Shown here piece after piece: positions 26,483-35,774 of a stretch of 64,000 nucleotides of DNA; the stretch's first letter is position 1, and every line of letters starts with the position of its first letter. Under the pieces are notes generated by a model. It was not told where the DNA came from. It made no database searches and saw only the letters and a program-made list of their open reading frames with translations. Both the position numbers and the translations under genes were made by a program. This stretch comes from an uncultured Ruminococcus sp. GTDB lineage: Bacteria; Bacillota; Clostridia; Oscillospirales; Acutalibacteraceae. The stretch lies in assembly GCA_902774325.1 (NCBI GenBank), contig CACYIC010000003.1, positions 47,852-111,851 of the forward strand, read 5' to 3'.

Positions 26483-27235
26483 TTATCTGTAATGAATGAT
26501 TGATAGCTTTATACGGTGCTTTTTTGTTTCGCCCGTAACACCGTTGATTTTATATTTACCCCTTCCGCGCACTGTAAGGGTGTCTCCCCCCGAGACGGCG
26601 CGGCTGATATTGGTACACTGTTCAAAGTTCAGGCTGACAAGGCCCGAAAGGATCAGGTTCTTGGTTTTTTCGCGCGAAAGTCCCGAAACAGCGGCAACCA
26701 CGGCATCGAGTCTCTCGGAGCTGACGATGACCGTTAGCTCCTCGAAGCCTCTGCCCTCGGGAAGCCTGTCCGGGGAAGCGTCAAGGATCCTGACGCCCGC
26801 CCTGCCGATCTTCGTGATCTGAGAAGCGACGTAGTCCCTGATATCGCTTTTTACAAAGACGACGCATCTTCCGTCCTCGACCAGGATATCTCCTACCGTG
26901 TCGCGCTCGAGTCCCAGAGCCATAAGCGAACCGAGAAAATCGCGGTGAGTAAGCTTGTCCGCAGGTCTGAAGCGAAACTCCAGAGCGCTTATCGGAAAAG
27001 CCTCTTCTCCGATCTCCTCAAACGCGCTGAGTCCGAGCATCCTGCGTTCCGCGTTCTCATAACCGCCGAAAAACGTAAAGCCGGCAAAGCCGCGCGATTT
27101 CAGGTAACGCTCGCAGCTAAGCTGCTCTCCCTCGCTCAAAAACGGGAAGAAGTACGGCTTTCCGCGCTTCTCGCACAAAAACGCCGCGTCGTCGAGCTTT
27201 CGCCTGAGAAGTTCTCCCTGATCAGAAGTAGACAC
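26483..27235 (-). CDS. ylmH: YlmH-like RNA-binding protein with S4 domain
   Basis: 250 residues from a GTG at 27235 that overlaps the end of sepF by 14 bases; the ribosome site is weak, so coupling is likely. Central FRPADKLTHRDFLGSLMALGLERDTVGDILVED is the YlmH signature; the C-terminal S4 fold (about 185-245) includes SRAVSGGDTLTVRGRGKY. Homologues act on stalled large ribosomal subunits. Its position between sepF and divIVA is conserved. Confidence 0.9.
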   Translation of the reverse strand: MSTSDQGELLRRKLDDAAFLCEKRGKPYFFPFLSEGEQLSCERYLKSRGFAGFTFFGGYENAERRMLGLSAFEEIGEEAFPISALEFRFRPADKLTHRDFLGSLMALGLERDTVGDILVEDGRCVVFVKSDIRDYVASQITKIGRAGVRILDASPDRLPEGRGFEELTVIVSSERLDAVVAAVSGLSREKTKNLILSGLVSLNFEQCTNISRAVSGGDTLTVRGRGKYKINGVTGETKKHRIKLSIIHYR

Positions 27236-27707
27236 CGCTGTTTTCCAATTCGTCGAGAAGATCGTCTCCGGTGAGATCTACGTTGCTTGGAATGATTATA
27301 TATGTATTTGAAGCGACTCTCTTGATCTTGCCGTTGTTGGCGTAGGCTACGCCGCTGAGGAAGTCAAGGATGCGTCTTGCCATATCCTTGTTGGTATCCT
27401 CAAGGTTGAGCACAACGGTGTGAGTCTTCATAAGCTCGTCGGCGATCGTGCGGGTCTCCTCTCCGAAGCGCTCGGGCTTGAAGATGCCGACCTGGAGCTT
27501 GGCGGTAGCGCTGATGTTGACTACCTTGTTTCTGGGATTGTTGTACGGCTGACTTTCACGGGAATCGCGATCGCGGCTGTCGCGGCGCGGAGCGTCGTCG
27601 TAGTCGTCGTCATCATCGCCTTCGTCGGCATAGCCGTACTCATCATACTCATACTCGTCGTCGGGAGCGTCCCACATACGTTTGAACTTATCTACTATTC
27701 CTGCCAT
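27222..27707 (-). CDS. sepF: Cell division protein SepF
   Basis: 161 residues. Short amphipathic N-terminus (MAGIVDKFKRMW), a very acidic linker (YDEYGYADEGDDDDDYDDA), then the SepF core (KPERFGEETRTIADELMKTHTVVLN... RRILDFLSGVAYA). Polymerises into arcs and anchors FtsZ to the membrane. AGGAGG ribosome site. Confidence 0.95.
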   Translation of the reverse strand: MAGIVDKFKRMWDAPDDEYEYDEYGYADEGDDDDDYDDAPRRDSRDRDSRESQPYNNPRNKVVNISATAKLQVGIFKPERFGEETRTIADELMKTHTVVLNLEDTNKDMARRILDFLSGVAYANNGKIKRVASNTYIIIPSNVDLTGDDLLDELENSGVYF

Positions 27708-27722
27708 TTTCTTTTCCTCCTG

Positions 27723-28436
27723 TTATGTATAGTTTCTCGCGCCGAAAAGCGACGAGCCTATTCTTACCATGTTAGCGCCGCAGAGTATCGCCTCGTAATA
27801 ATCGGCTGACATACCCATCGAGAGAATACTCATATCTATATTATCTAATTTTTTTTGCGATATGTCAATAAATAACTTGTGCATATTATCAAAATATTTA
27901 CAAATTTTATGTGAATTATCACAAATCGGCGGGATCGTCATCAAGCCCTTGACCGAAATTGAGTCAAATTGGGCGATTTCGGCGAGAAGCGGCTCCAATT
28001 CCTCCTCCAAAACACCCGACTTGTTCTCTTCCCTTCCGATATTGACCTCTACCAGGATATCGGTGACCTTGCCGCGCTTTTTTGACTGAGCGTCTATTTC
28101 CTTAGCCAGCCTCAGCGAATCGACCGACTGGATAAGCTCGACCTTGTCAATGATCTGTCTTACCTTGTTGGTTTGCAGATGCCCGATAAACTGGAGAGAG
28201 CAGCGCGAGAGGTCGTAGTCCTCATATTTTGAGAGCAGCTCCTGGACGCGGTTCTCTCCGATATGGTCAAGTCCCAGAGAGATCGCGTAATTGATCGTAG
28301 CCGCGTCGACCGTCTTGGTCGCCGCCAGAAAGGTGACATCCTCTCTCCTCCTGCCCGATCTCTCGGCAGCCTCGGCAATCCTCTCGTTTATCAGCTTATA
28401 ATTGTATTCAACGTCACTTAATGACCTTGCCGTCAT
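27723..28436 (-). CDS. ylmE: YggS-family PLP homeostasis protein
   Basis: 237 residues from the ATG at 28436 (GGGAG 9 bases before). The PLP lysine is in FLAATKTVDAATI; other motifs are HIGENRVQELLSKY, FIGHLQTNK and SMGMSADYYEAI. Binds PLP and keeps free vitamin B6 balanced; no catalytic activity is established. First of the ylmE-sepF-ylmH-divIVA group and overlaps the end of the HlyD-like gene. Confidence 0.93.
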   Translation of the reverse strand: MTARSLSDVEYNYKLINERIAEAAERSGRRREDVTFLAATKTVDAATINYAISLGLDHIGENRVQELLSKYEDYDLSRCSLQFIGHLQTNKVRQIIDKVELIQSVDSLRLAKEIDAQSKKRGKVTDILVEVNIGREENKSGVLEEELEPLLAEIAQFDSISVKGLMTIPPICDNSHKICKYFDNMHKLFIDISQKKLDNIDMSILSMGMSADYYEAILCGANMVRIGSSLFGARNYT

Positions 28437-29694
28437 AAAGATCATCTCCCTTAACTATTACCTTGTCGTAAAGCTCTACCGTCTTGCCGTTGAAGAGCAC
28501 GCCCTTCGCGGGTGAGGTGTCGCATATCACGTGATCCTTTTCGGAGTAGAGAATCGAGATCTGCTTGAACTGGACCTCGCTGCCGTAGAGGACGTAAACG
28601 CCCTGGACCTTTTTCTGCTCCTTGTGCGGGTTGTCGTTATCGTCATAGGTGACCTTGGTTACATAGTCGTCATGGATCGCACGCTTGCTTATCCTGAGTC
28701 CGGTGTAGGTTCCCATGCAGATCTCAACAGGCTCAGTCCTCGCCTGCATAAGACCGTCGTTCATGTAATCGCACATGAGCACGACCAGCGCCTTGTCCTG
28801 CGAATCGGCGGAGGTGATGCGGGTGACCTCGGCGGGGATCGCCTCCGTAGAAGCCTCGGAGAGCATAACGCTCACGTCGCCGTCGTAGATCTTCAGCGAC
28901 AGCGCCTCCTCCCCCGTTACCTCGCAGGCGACGTACCATTTGACGTTGCTGATGATCTTTCCCGCGTTGTTTGAGGGAACGTCAGCCTTTTTCGCGTTCC
29001 TGAGATCGCTGAGCGTCATATATTTTATATTCCCGTAGTCGAAGGAGCTTTCATATCCGTCGCAGAAGCGGCAGAAATAACCCGCCTTCGGAGTAGTTAA
29101 GTTGCTTATCGCGTTGCTCGAGGCGCTGAGCGCGTCGATCTGCGACTGGAGCTGCGCTATCTCCTTGCCGAAATTATCGACCTTTCCGGTATAGAGAAGC
29201 CGCTGGTTTATGGGGATCATGAGCTGATCGCAGTCCGACTTCGCCGAGCTGATCTTTACATTGTTGACGTCGTCGAGCAGGGCTATCATCTTGCTGCGGA
29301 CGTTGTTGTTTATTACGTCGAGGCTCATTGTGCCCGATATCGTGTTCTTCTGGATATATTCGAGAGATTCCTTACGCGCCCTGAGCTGATCGGCGGTGGT
29401 CTGGGCGACCGCGTCGCTCTCATTTGAGAACACCTTGGCGATCTCGCCGTTGGCGTTCACCGCCTCGCCGTTACTGACCGTATAGGAAAGAACTCCCGAG
29501 GAGGTATTTGAGAGAACGGTCTCGTCGCGGATTATCATTCCGTTGGTCTTTATTTTGTCGCTGACCGTCGCCATCACCGCGTTTTCCGTCGGATAGGAAT
29601 CAAAGTTGGCGCTTATAAGCAGATAAGCGACATAAACCAGCGCGAGCACCGTCAGCGCGGCGACAAGTATTCTTTTAAATAATAGTTTATCCAT
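28414..29694 (-). CDS. HlyD-like membrane-anchored protein
   Basis: 426 residues. One N-terminal transmembrane helix (ILVAALTVLALVYVAYLLIS), then an extracytoplasmic part with a barrel-sandwich-like start (SNTSSGVLSYTVSNGEAVNANGEIAKVF), a coiled coil (about 100-200, LRARKESLEYIQKN) and a C-terminal beta region (YTGLRISKRAIHDDYV, GVYVLYGSEVQFKQI). Resembles periplasmic-adaptor proteins, but no exporter gene is beside it. Proteins of this type often sit between miaA and ylmE in clostridia; the function is unknown. Confidence 0.7.
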   Translation of the reverse strand: MDKLLFKRILVAALTVLALVYVAYLLISANFDSYPTENAVMATVSDKIKTNGMIIRDETVLSNTSSGVLSYTVSNGEAVNANGEIAKVFSNESDAVAQTTADQLRARKESLEYIQKNTISGTMSLDVINNNVRSKMIALLDDVNNVKISSAKSDCDQLMIPINQRLLYTGKVDNFGKEIAQLQSQIDALSASSNAISNLTTPKAGYFCRFCDGYESSFDYGNIKYMTLSDLRNAKKADVPSNNAGKIISNVKWYVACEVTGEEALSLKIYDGDVSVMLSEASTEAIPAEVTRITSADSQDKALVVLMCDYMNDGLMQARTEPVEICMGTYTGLRISKRAIHDDYVTKVTYDDNDNPHKEQKKVQGVYVLYGSEVQFKQISILYSEKDHVICDTSPAKGVLFNGKTVELYDKVIVKGDDLYDGKVIK

Positions 29695-30634
29695 AAATCA
29701 ATCCCTTTTCTACAACAGCCTCCGCCTCGCTCAAAAGCTCCTCAAAGCCGCCGAGCTCGTCGGGATACAGCCAGTGGATCTCCGCGTCGCGCCTGAACCA
29801 GGTGAGCTGGCGCTTGGCGTAGCGGCGGGTCTCGCGCTTAAGGCGCTCCACGCATTCCCCGAGCGGCTTTTCGCCCCGTATGTACGGCGCGAGCTCCTTG
29901 TAGCCTATCGCCATAGCGGAGGTGGAGCTGAGCTCGCCCGAAAGCACCTGCCGCGCCTCATCCAAAAGACCCTGCCCGAGCATAAGCTCGACCCTGAGAT
30001 TTATCCTGTCATAGAGCTTTTGGCGGTCGCGGTAGTTTATTCCGAGCTTTATCGCGGAATACGGACTCTCTTTTTCCCGCGAGAGCCTGTTTTGCTCGGT
30101 TATAGTCATTCCCGAGGTTTTGTAAAACTCAATAGCGCGGATTATCCTCTTGGGGTTGCGCTCGGCTTTGAGCCGCTGAGCCGATTCCGGGTCAAAGGCT
30201 CCAAGCTCGTCGAGCAGAGGCTCAAGCCCGTCGCGCTCATAGCTTTTCCAAAGCTCCCCGGTGAGCGCGTCATCACGTTTTTCTTCTGTAAAAGAAATAT
30301 TATTGAGCAGAGAGTCAACATACAAGCCCGTGCCCCCCGCGATTATCGGAAGCCTGCCGCGGGATGATATATCCGCGACCGCGGCTTTGGCGTCTCGCAC
30401 AAAGCAGGCGACGGAATAGCTCTCGCCCGGAGGGACAAAGTCGATCAGATGATGGGGCACTCCCCTCGTTTCCTCGGCGGAGGGCTTCGCGGTGGCTATC
30501 CGCATCCCCTTGTAGATCTGCATTGAATCGGCGGAGATCACCTCGCCGTCGAATTTTCTCGCCAGCTCGACCGCCAGACGGGTCTTTCCCGAGGCGGTGG
30601 GTCCGACGAGAGATACAACCTTGATCTTATTCAA
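29687..30634 (-). CDS. miaA: tRNA dimethylallyltransferase
   Basis: 315 residues from a TTG at 30634, seven bases after GAGG; an upstream in-frame TTG lacks a ribosome site. P-loop GPTASGKT, DSMQIYKGMRIATAKP, IAGGTGLYVDSLLNN, and the tRNA-contact region RNPKRIIRAIEFY. Adds the isopentenyl group to A37 of UNN-reading tRNAs, the substrate later thiomethylated by MiaB, whose gene heads this same cluster. Confidence 0.94.
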   Translation of the reverse strand: MNKIKVVSLVGPTASGKTRLAVELARKFDGEVISADSMQIYKGMRIATAKPSAEETRGVPHHLIDFVPPGESYSVACFVRDAKAAVADISSRGRLPIIAGGTGLYVDSLLNNISFTEEKRDDALTGELWKSYERDGLEPLLDELGAFDPESAQRLKAERNPKRIIRAIEFYKTSGMTITEQNRLSREKESPYSAIKLGINYRDRQKLYDRINLRVELMLGQGLLDEARQVLSGELSSTSAMAIGYKELAPYIRGEKPLGECVERLKRETRRYAKRQLTWFRRDAEIHWLYPDELGGFEELLSEAEAVVEKGLIYG

Positions 30635-30638
30635 AGAA

Positions 30639-32675
30639 TCATCCTCTGCCAAACTGTCTTTCTATTTCGCTTTTCTTCATCGTTACGCAAATCGGTCTGC
30701 CGTGAGGACAATAGCGGATATCGGGATTCTCCTCAAGCGTTTTCACCAGATCGATCAGCTCCGCCGCGGTGCTGCGGTTGCCCGCCTTGATCGCGCTTCG
30801 GCAGGCGACGTTGTGATAGAACCAATCCATCCTCTCGGTGAAGATATCGTTCTTTCCCATGGCTATATAATCAGCCATCTCCGCTATGCAGTCGGCGACC
30901 TCGGAGGCGTCGATATACTGCGGGGCGCTGCGCACCAGCACGGTGCAGCTTCCGAAATCCTCGACCTCGAAGGAGCAGCGCGCGAACATCTCAAGATTGT
31001 TTATCGCGGCGTCGTACTCGGCTTTTCCGAGGGTGACGGCAACGGGCTGCAGCAAAAGCTGCGCCGAGGCGCCCGCCTTCTCAGCCTTGAGCCTTTCGTA
31101 TATAATGCGCTCATGGGCGGCGTGCTTGTCTATGAGCAGCATTTCCTTTTCGTCTTTTTCAACTATTATATATGTTTCAAACAGCTCGCCGATATACTTT
31201 AACCTCGCTTCGGTTTTCGGTATCAGCGCGGGCTCGGAGTTTTCGTTTTCAGTTAGAACTATCCTCTCGTCGGTGAGAGTCACGGTCTCGGGGCGCTCCC
31301 CGGCTTCGGCGGTATCGTCATTCCCGCTCTTTGCCTCGGAAGCGCTCTCACGCGGAGCGGTGACGCTTTCGGCTTTTTCTTCAGCTCTTGACGCTTCGAC
31401 AGCCTGCTTTGAAAAAGCCTCAAAGGGATCGCGGACGCTGTCGTCAAATCTAAGCTCCTCTCCGCCGGAGGGCTCCGGCTGCTTTGGAGCGGGCTTTACC
31501 GGGCTGAAATCGAGATAGGCAAAGGGATCCTTCTCCGCTGCCTTCGGCTGAGCAGGCAGGGGCATGCTCCCGGACTTTTTTTCTTCCTCAAGCCTTTTGA
31601 TCACCGCACCGCCCGATTTAAAGGGGCTGACCCTTCTGATATCGTTGAACGCGGTGTCGTTTTTGAAATTGACCTCCTTGCGGCTGTCGTTTTTCATCAG
31701 CGAGGTCTTTACCGCGTGATAGACGGCGTCAAAAACCGGCCGCTCGTTGATAAAGCGGACCTCGATCTTCGCGGGATGAACGTTTACGTCGATTATCTCG
31801 CAGGGAAGCGTGAGGCAAAGCACACAGGAAGGAAATTTTCCGACCATTATCGAGCCCTTGAACGCCTCCTCGAGCGCCGCCATAGCCGTCCGGGACTTTA
31901 CAAAGCGTCCGTTGATGAAAAAGCTCTGCATATTGCGGTTGGGACGCGAATGGACGGGCTTCGAGATATAGCCCGAAACGGTAATCGCGTCAAGCCTGTA
32001 ATTGACAGGTATAAGACCCTGCGCGAATTCTCTGCCCATAACGGAGTATATCGCCGAGAGCAGCTTGCCGTCTCCCGAGGTTTTCAAAACCTGCTTGCCG
32101 TCGCGGATATATGTAAAGGCGATCTCGGGGTGAGAAAGCGCGGTCTTGTCAACGATATTCGAGACGTTTATCCCCTCGCTGACGTCCTTTTTCAGGAATT
32201 TGGCTCGGGCGGGGATATTGTAGAACAGGTCGCGGATAATGAAGGTCGTGCCAACCGGACAGCCCGCGTCGTCAAACGAGACCTCCTCGCCGCCCTCGAT
32301 CAGATACGACGAGCCGATATCCTCGTTTTCGTTTCTTGTGATCAGCTGCAGACGCGATACGGCGCAGATCGAGGCGAGCGCCTCTCCGCGAAAGCCGAGG
32401 GTCGCTATGCTCTCCAGATCGCTCGCGTCCCTCACCTTGCTGGTCGCGTGGCGGAGAAAAGCCGTCCTCACGTCGTCCTTCGATATGCCGCAGCCGTCGT
32501 CGGCAACGCGCATAAAGGTGGTGCCGCCGTTTTTGATCTCGACGGTTATATGCCTCGCGCCCGCGTCGATCGCGTTCTCTACAAGCTCCTTGATCACGGA
32601 GGCGGGGCGCTCAACGACCTCGCCGGCCGCGATAAGCTCCGCGACGTGCTTGTCAAGCACATTTATAACACCCAT
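30639..32675 (-). CDS. mutL: DNA mismatch repair protein MutL
   Basis: 678 residues. GHKL ATPase N-domain: ELVENAIDAGA, VADDGCGI, ATSKVRDASDLESIATLGFRGEAL. The middle about 330-490 is a low-complexity, charged linker. The C-terminal domain has DKHAAHERIIYE, the DQHA(X)2E(X)4E-type endonuclease motif seen in organisms without MutH, plus CPHGRPICV (CPHGRP motif). Nicks the new strand after MutS recognition. Directly downstream of mutS. Confidence 0.95.
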   Translation of the reverse strand: MGVINVLDKHVAELIAAGEVVERPASVIKELVENAIDAGARHITVEIKNGGTTFMRVADDGCGISKDDVRTAFLRHATSKVRDASDLESIATLGFRGEALASICAVSRLQLITRNENEDIGSSYLIEGGEEVSFDDAGCPVGTTFIIRDLFYNIPARAKFLKKDVSEGINVSNIVDKTALSHPEIAFTYIRDGKQVLKTSGDGKLLSAIYSVMGREFAQGLIPVNYRLDAITVSGYISKPVHSRPNRNMQSFFINGRFVKSRTAMAALEEAFKGSIMVGKFPSCVLCLTLPCEIIDVNVHPAKIEVRFINERPVFDAVYHAVKTSLMKNDSRKEVNFKNDTAFNDIRRVSPFKSGGAVIKRLEEEKKSGSMPLPAQPKAAEKDPFAYLDFSPVKPAPKQPEPSGGEELRFDDSVRDPFEAFSKQAVEASRAEEKAESVTAPRESASEAKSGNDDTAEAGERPETVTLTDERIVLTENENSEPALIPKTEARLKYIGELFETYIIVEKDEKEMLLIDKHAAHERIIYERLKAEKAGASAQLLLQPVAVTLGKAEYDAAINNLEMFARCSFEVEDFGSCTVLVRSAPQYIDASEVADCIAEMADYIAMGKNDIFTERMDWFYHNVACRSAIKAGNRSTAAELIDLVKTLEENPDIRYCPHGRPICVTMKKSEIERQFGRG

Positions 32676-32727
32676 GCTGTCACCGCCTTTCCGTATTTAT
32701 ATCAAATCATTTATTTCAAATCGTTTT

Positions 32728-35316
32728 TCAGGTCATTTTCTTTAGCTCGTACAAGAGATTCATCGCCTCAATGGGCGTCAGGGTATTGAGATCGACAGCC
32801 TTCAGCCTGTCGATGATAGGAGTCTCAGCCGAGCCGAGAAGCGAAAGCTGAGCGTCCTGATTGACGTATTCCTTCTTTATCACCGTTTCCGCCCTGCCGC
32901 TCTCAAGCTCCGCGAGGATCTCCTTGGCGCGCTCCGTGATCGAGTTGGGCACACCCGCGAGCTTCGCGACTTCTACTCCGTAGCTGTCGTCCGCGCCTCC
33001 CGGGACTATGCGGCGGAGGAAGGTTATATCGTCGCCGCGCTTTTTCACGGCGATATTGTAGTTCTTTACGCCCTCCATCAGCTGATCGAGAACGGTAAGC
33101 TCGTGGTAATGGGTCGCGAACAGCGTCTTTGCTCCGAGCTTCTTTTTGTCGGCGCAGAATTCGAGCACCGCGCGGGCTATACTCATGCCGTCAAAGGTAG
33201 AGGTTCCCCTGCCGATCTCGTCGAGGATCAGCAGACTGCGCGGGGTGGCGTTCTTCACGATATGCGCGACCTCGCTCATCTCGACCATAAAGGTCGATTG
33301 TCCGGACGCGAGATCGTCTGAAGCGCCGACGCGGGTAAAAATGCTGTCGACTATACCGACAGTCGCGCTTGAGGCGGGCACAAAGCTTCCCATCTGAGCG
33401 AGCAGGACAATCAGCGCTACCTGGCGCATATAGGTGGATTTTCCCGCCATATTCGGACCGGTGATTATAGCGGCGCGCTCGGTTTTCGCGTCAAGAAAAA
33501 CGTCGTTCGGCACAAAGGAGGCTCCGCTGAGCACCCGTTCGACAACGGGATGGCGCGAGTCCTTTATCGAGATAACGGAGCCCTGATTCACCTCGGGTCT
33601 GACGTATCCGTAATCGGAGGCGACGTTAGCCAGAGAGGTGAGCACGTCGAGGGTCGCTATAGCGCGGGCGGTATTCTGGATCCTTTCGAGATTGCTCGAA
33701 ACCGCCTCCCTTACGTCCTCAAAGATCGCGTATTCCATCGCTACCGAGCGATCCTTCGCTCCGAGTATGCGCGATTCTATTTCCTTTAGGTCGGGGGTGA
33801 TGTAGCGCTCGCAGTTCGCTAGGGTCTGCTTGCGGATATAGCTTTCGGGAACCATGCTTTTGTAGGAATTCGTCACCTCGATATAGTAGCCGAAAACCTT
33901 GTTGTAGCCGACCCTGAGCTTGGGGATGCCGGTTTTTTCGCGCTCCTCGTTTTCGATCCGCGCGAGAACGGTTTTTGAGTCGTTCATATCCCCCGTCACG
34001 GAATCGAGCTCGGGATTGTAGCCTCGTTTTATCATTCCGCCCTCGCGCACGGTGAACGGCGGGTCTTCAACTATGGCTTTGTCTATCAGCTCATGCACAT
34101 CCTCGAGAAGATCGAGCTTTTTATGTATAAGCCTGAGGTGAGAGGAGCAGCAGTCCTTTATCAGATTTGAGATCGCGGGCAGATCCTTGATCGCCGAACA
34201 CAGCGAGCGCAGATCCCTGGCGTTTGCCGAGCCGTAAACGATTCGGGTCATCAGCCTTTCGATATCGAAGATACCCGAAAGCTCCTCCGTCAGCTCAAGC
34301 CTGAGCACGGTGTCCCCGACCAGCTCCTCGACCGCGCTCTGGCGGTTGTTTATTGTTGAAATATTCATCAGCGGGTGCTCGAGCCAGGAGCGCATCAGGC
34401 GCTTGCCCATCGCGGTTTTTGTCTTGTCGATCACCCAGAGCAGCGAGCCGCGCTTTTCCTTGGTGAGCATGGTCTGAGTCAGCTCAAGATTGCGCATGGT
34501 GTTGAAATCCAGCTTCATATACTGAGCCTCGCTGTAAAGCTCGATATGGCTTATCCTCTCGAGTCCGCTCATCTGGGTCTCTTTGAGATAGTTTATCAGC
34601 GCGCCTATCGCGCAAACCAGCACGGGCGCGTCCGCAAGCTTGCCGACCTCGTTCTTGAACTGCTCATTTACGGTTTTGAGGCAGACGTCGAAGCCGAATT
34701 TATTATCCTCGAGCATCTCAACGCCCGCCGAGAGCTTGTTCTTTATGAAGGAGGGCAGCGACTGGATCCTGACTATATCGCCGCCGATCAGGATCTCGCG
34801 CGGGAAATAGCTCGTAAGCTGATTCGCGAGAAGCTGCAGCGAATCTCTGCCCTTTATCTCGGTCGCGTATAATTCTCCTGTGGAAATATCGCAAAAGCAG
34901 ATACCGATAACCCTGTTCGCCTGATAGAGCGAGCAGATATAGTTGTTGCGGCTTTCGTCGAGCATACTCTGCTCCATAACGGTGCCGGGGGTGATGACGC
35001 GGATTATATCGCGCTTAACAAGTCCCTTCGCCGTCTTGGGATCCTCGGTCTGCTCGCAGATCGCCACCTTGTAGCCCTTCGCGACAAGGCGGGCGATATA
35101 GCTCTCGGCGCTGTGGAAGGGAACGCCGCACATCGGCGCGCGCTCGTCCTGTCCGCAATCTCTGCCCGTCAGGGTAAGCTCAAGCTCCTTTGAAGCGAGC
35201 TTGGCGTCGTCGTAGAACATTTCGTAGAAATCTCCGAGACGGTAAAAGAGAATGCAGTCCTTGTTTGCCTCTTTGATTTGGAAATATTGCTTCATCATCG
35301 GAGAAAGCTCCGCCAT
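32728..35316 (-). CDS. mutS: DNA mismatch repair protein MutS
   Basis: 862 residues, MutS1 length. Mismatch-contact motif GDFYEMFYDDA near residue 30, connector and lever domains, and C-terminal ABC-type ATPase with Walker A GPNMAGKST, LILDEIGRGTSTFDG and TLFATHYHELT. Recognises base mismatches and loops. Linked to ylbF upstream and mutL downstream. Confidence 0.97.
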   Translation of the reverse strand: MAELSPMMKQYFQIKEANKDCILFYRLGDFYEMFYDDAKLASKELELTLTGRDCGQDERAPMCGVPFHSAESYIARLVAKGYKVAICEQTEDPKTAKGLVKRDIIRVITPGTVMEQSMLDESRNNYICSLYQANRVIGICFCDISTGELYATEIKGRDSLQLLANQLTSYFPREILIGGDIVRIQSLPSFIKNKLSAGVEMLEDNKFGFDVCLKTVNEQFKNEVGKLADAPVLVCAIGALINYLKETQMSGLERISHIELYSEAQYMKLDFNTMRNLELTQTMLTKEKRGSLLWVIDKTKTAMGKRLMRSWLEHPLMNISTINNRQSAVEELVGDTVLRLELTEELSGIFDIERLMTRIVYGSANARDLRSLCSAIKDLPAISNLIKDCCSSHLRLIHKKLDLLEDVHELIDKAIVEDPPFTVREGGMIKRGYNPELDSVTGDMNDSKTVLARIENEEREKTGIPKLRVGYNKVFGYYIEVTNSYKSMVPESYIRKQTLANCERYITPDLKEIESRILGAKDRSVAMEYAIFEDVREAVSSNLERIQNTARAIATLDVLTSLANVASDYGYVRPEVNQGSVISIKDSRHPVVERVLSGASFVPNDVFLDAKTERAAIITGPNMAGKSTYMRQVALIVLLAQMGSFVPASSATVGIVDSIFTRVGASDDLASGQSTFMVEMSEVAHIVKNATPRSLLILDEIGRGTSTFDGMSIARAVLEFCADKKKLGAKTLFATHYHELTVLDQLMEGVKNYNIAVKKRGDDITFLRRIVPGGADDSYGVEVAKLAGVPNSITERAKEILAELESGRAETVIKKEYVNQDAQLSLLGSAETPIIDRLKAVDLNTLTPIEAMNLLYELKKMT

Positions 35317-35363
35317 GATCTCACACCCTTCTGCAATAAATCGTTTCTTTTTGTTCTGCTTTA

Positions 35364-35768
35364 TCAGCCGCAGCCACCGCAGGTACTGCAGCTTCCGGTG
35401 CAGGAGGCGTCATAATCGGCGGTCTCGGGATCCTCGCCGTCAATAGATTTCTGAATTATAGCCATGATCCTGTTTGTGACGGTCTCAAGCTCCTGCTTCG
35501 CTTCGTTGTAGGCTATCATATTTTCGTTTGACATGATATCGGAATAAGCCTGACGCATCTCCTTGTTGAGCTGCGCGAGCTTGTCCTGATCCTTTTCGGT
35601 TTTCTGAGCCTCAACATTGATAGCGACCCTCTTGAGGTTAAAGGTCGAGATCAGCTCCTGGAGCTTCTCGTCGGCGTCAGCCTTCAGCTGTACCTCGTGA
35701 AGCTTCTTGTAAACATCCTCGTTCTGAATTGCTTTTCCAAGCTCTCTCGCAAGTGCTATAGTATCCAT
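35364..35768 (-). CDS. YlbF/YmcA-family protein with Cys-rich C-terminal tail
   Basis: 134 residues. Residues 1-110 form the helical YlbF/YmcA (RicA/RicF) fold (ALARELGKAIQNEDVYKKLHE, LQELISTFNLKRVAINVEAQ). The tail carries Cys123, Cys127, Cys130 and Cys133 (C-x3-C-x2-C-x2-C), capable of holding an Fe-S cluster or zinc. In B. subtilis the related Ric proteins form a complex with Fe-S clusters that affects RNA processing, sporulation and biofilm, and ymcA also sits next to miaB (ymcB), as here. Confidence 0.8.
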   Translation of the reverse strand: MDTIALARELGKAIQNEDVYKKLHEVQLKADADEKLQELISTFNLKRVAINVEAQKTEKDQDKLAQLNKEMRQAYSDIMSNENMIAYNEAKQELETVTNRIMAIIQKSIDGEDPETADYDASCTGSCSTCGGCG

Positions 35769-35774
35769 TTTTCA

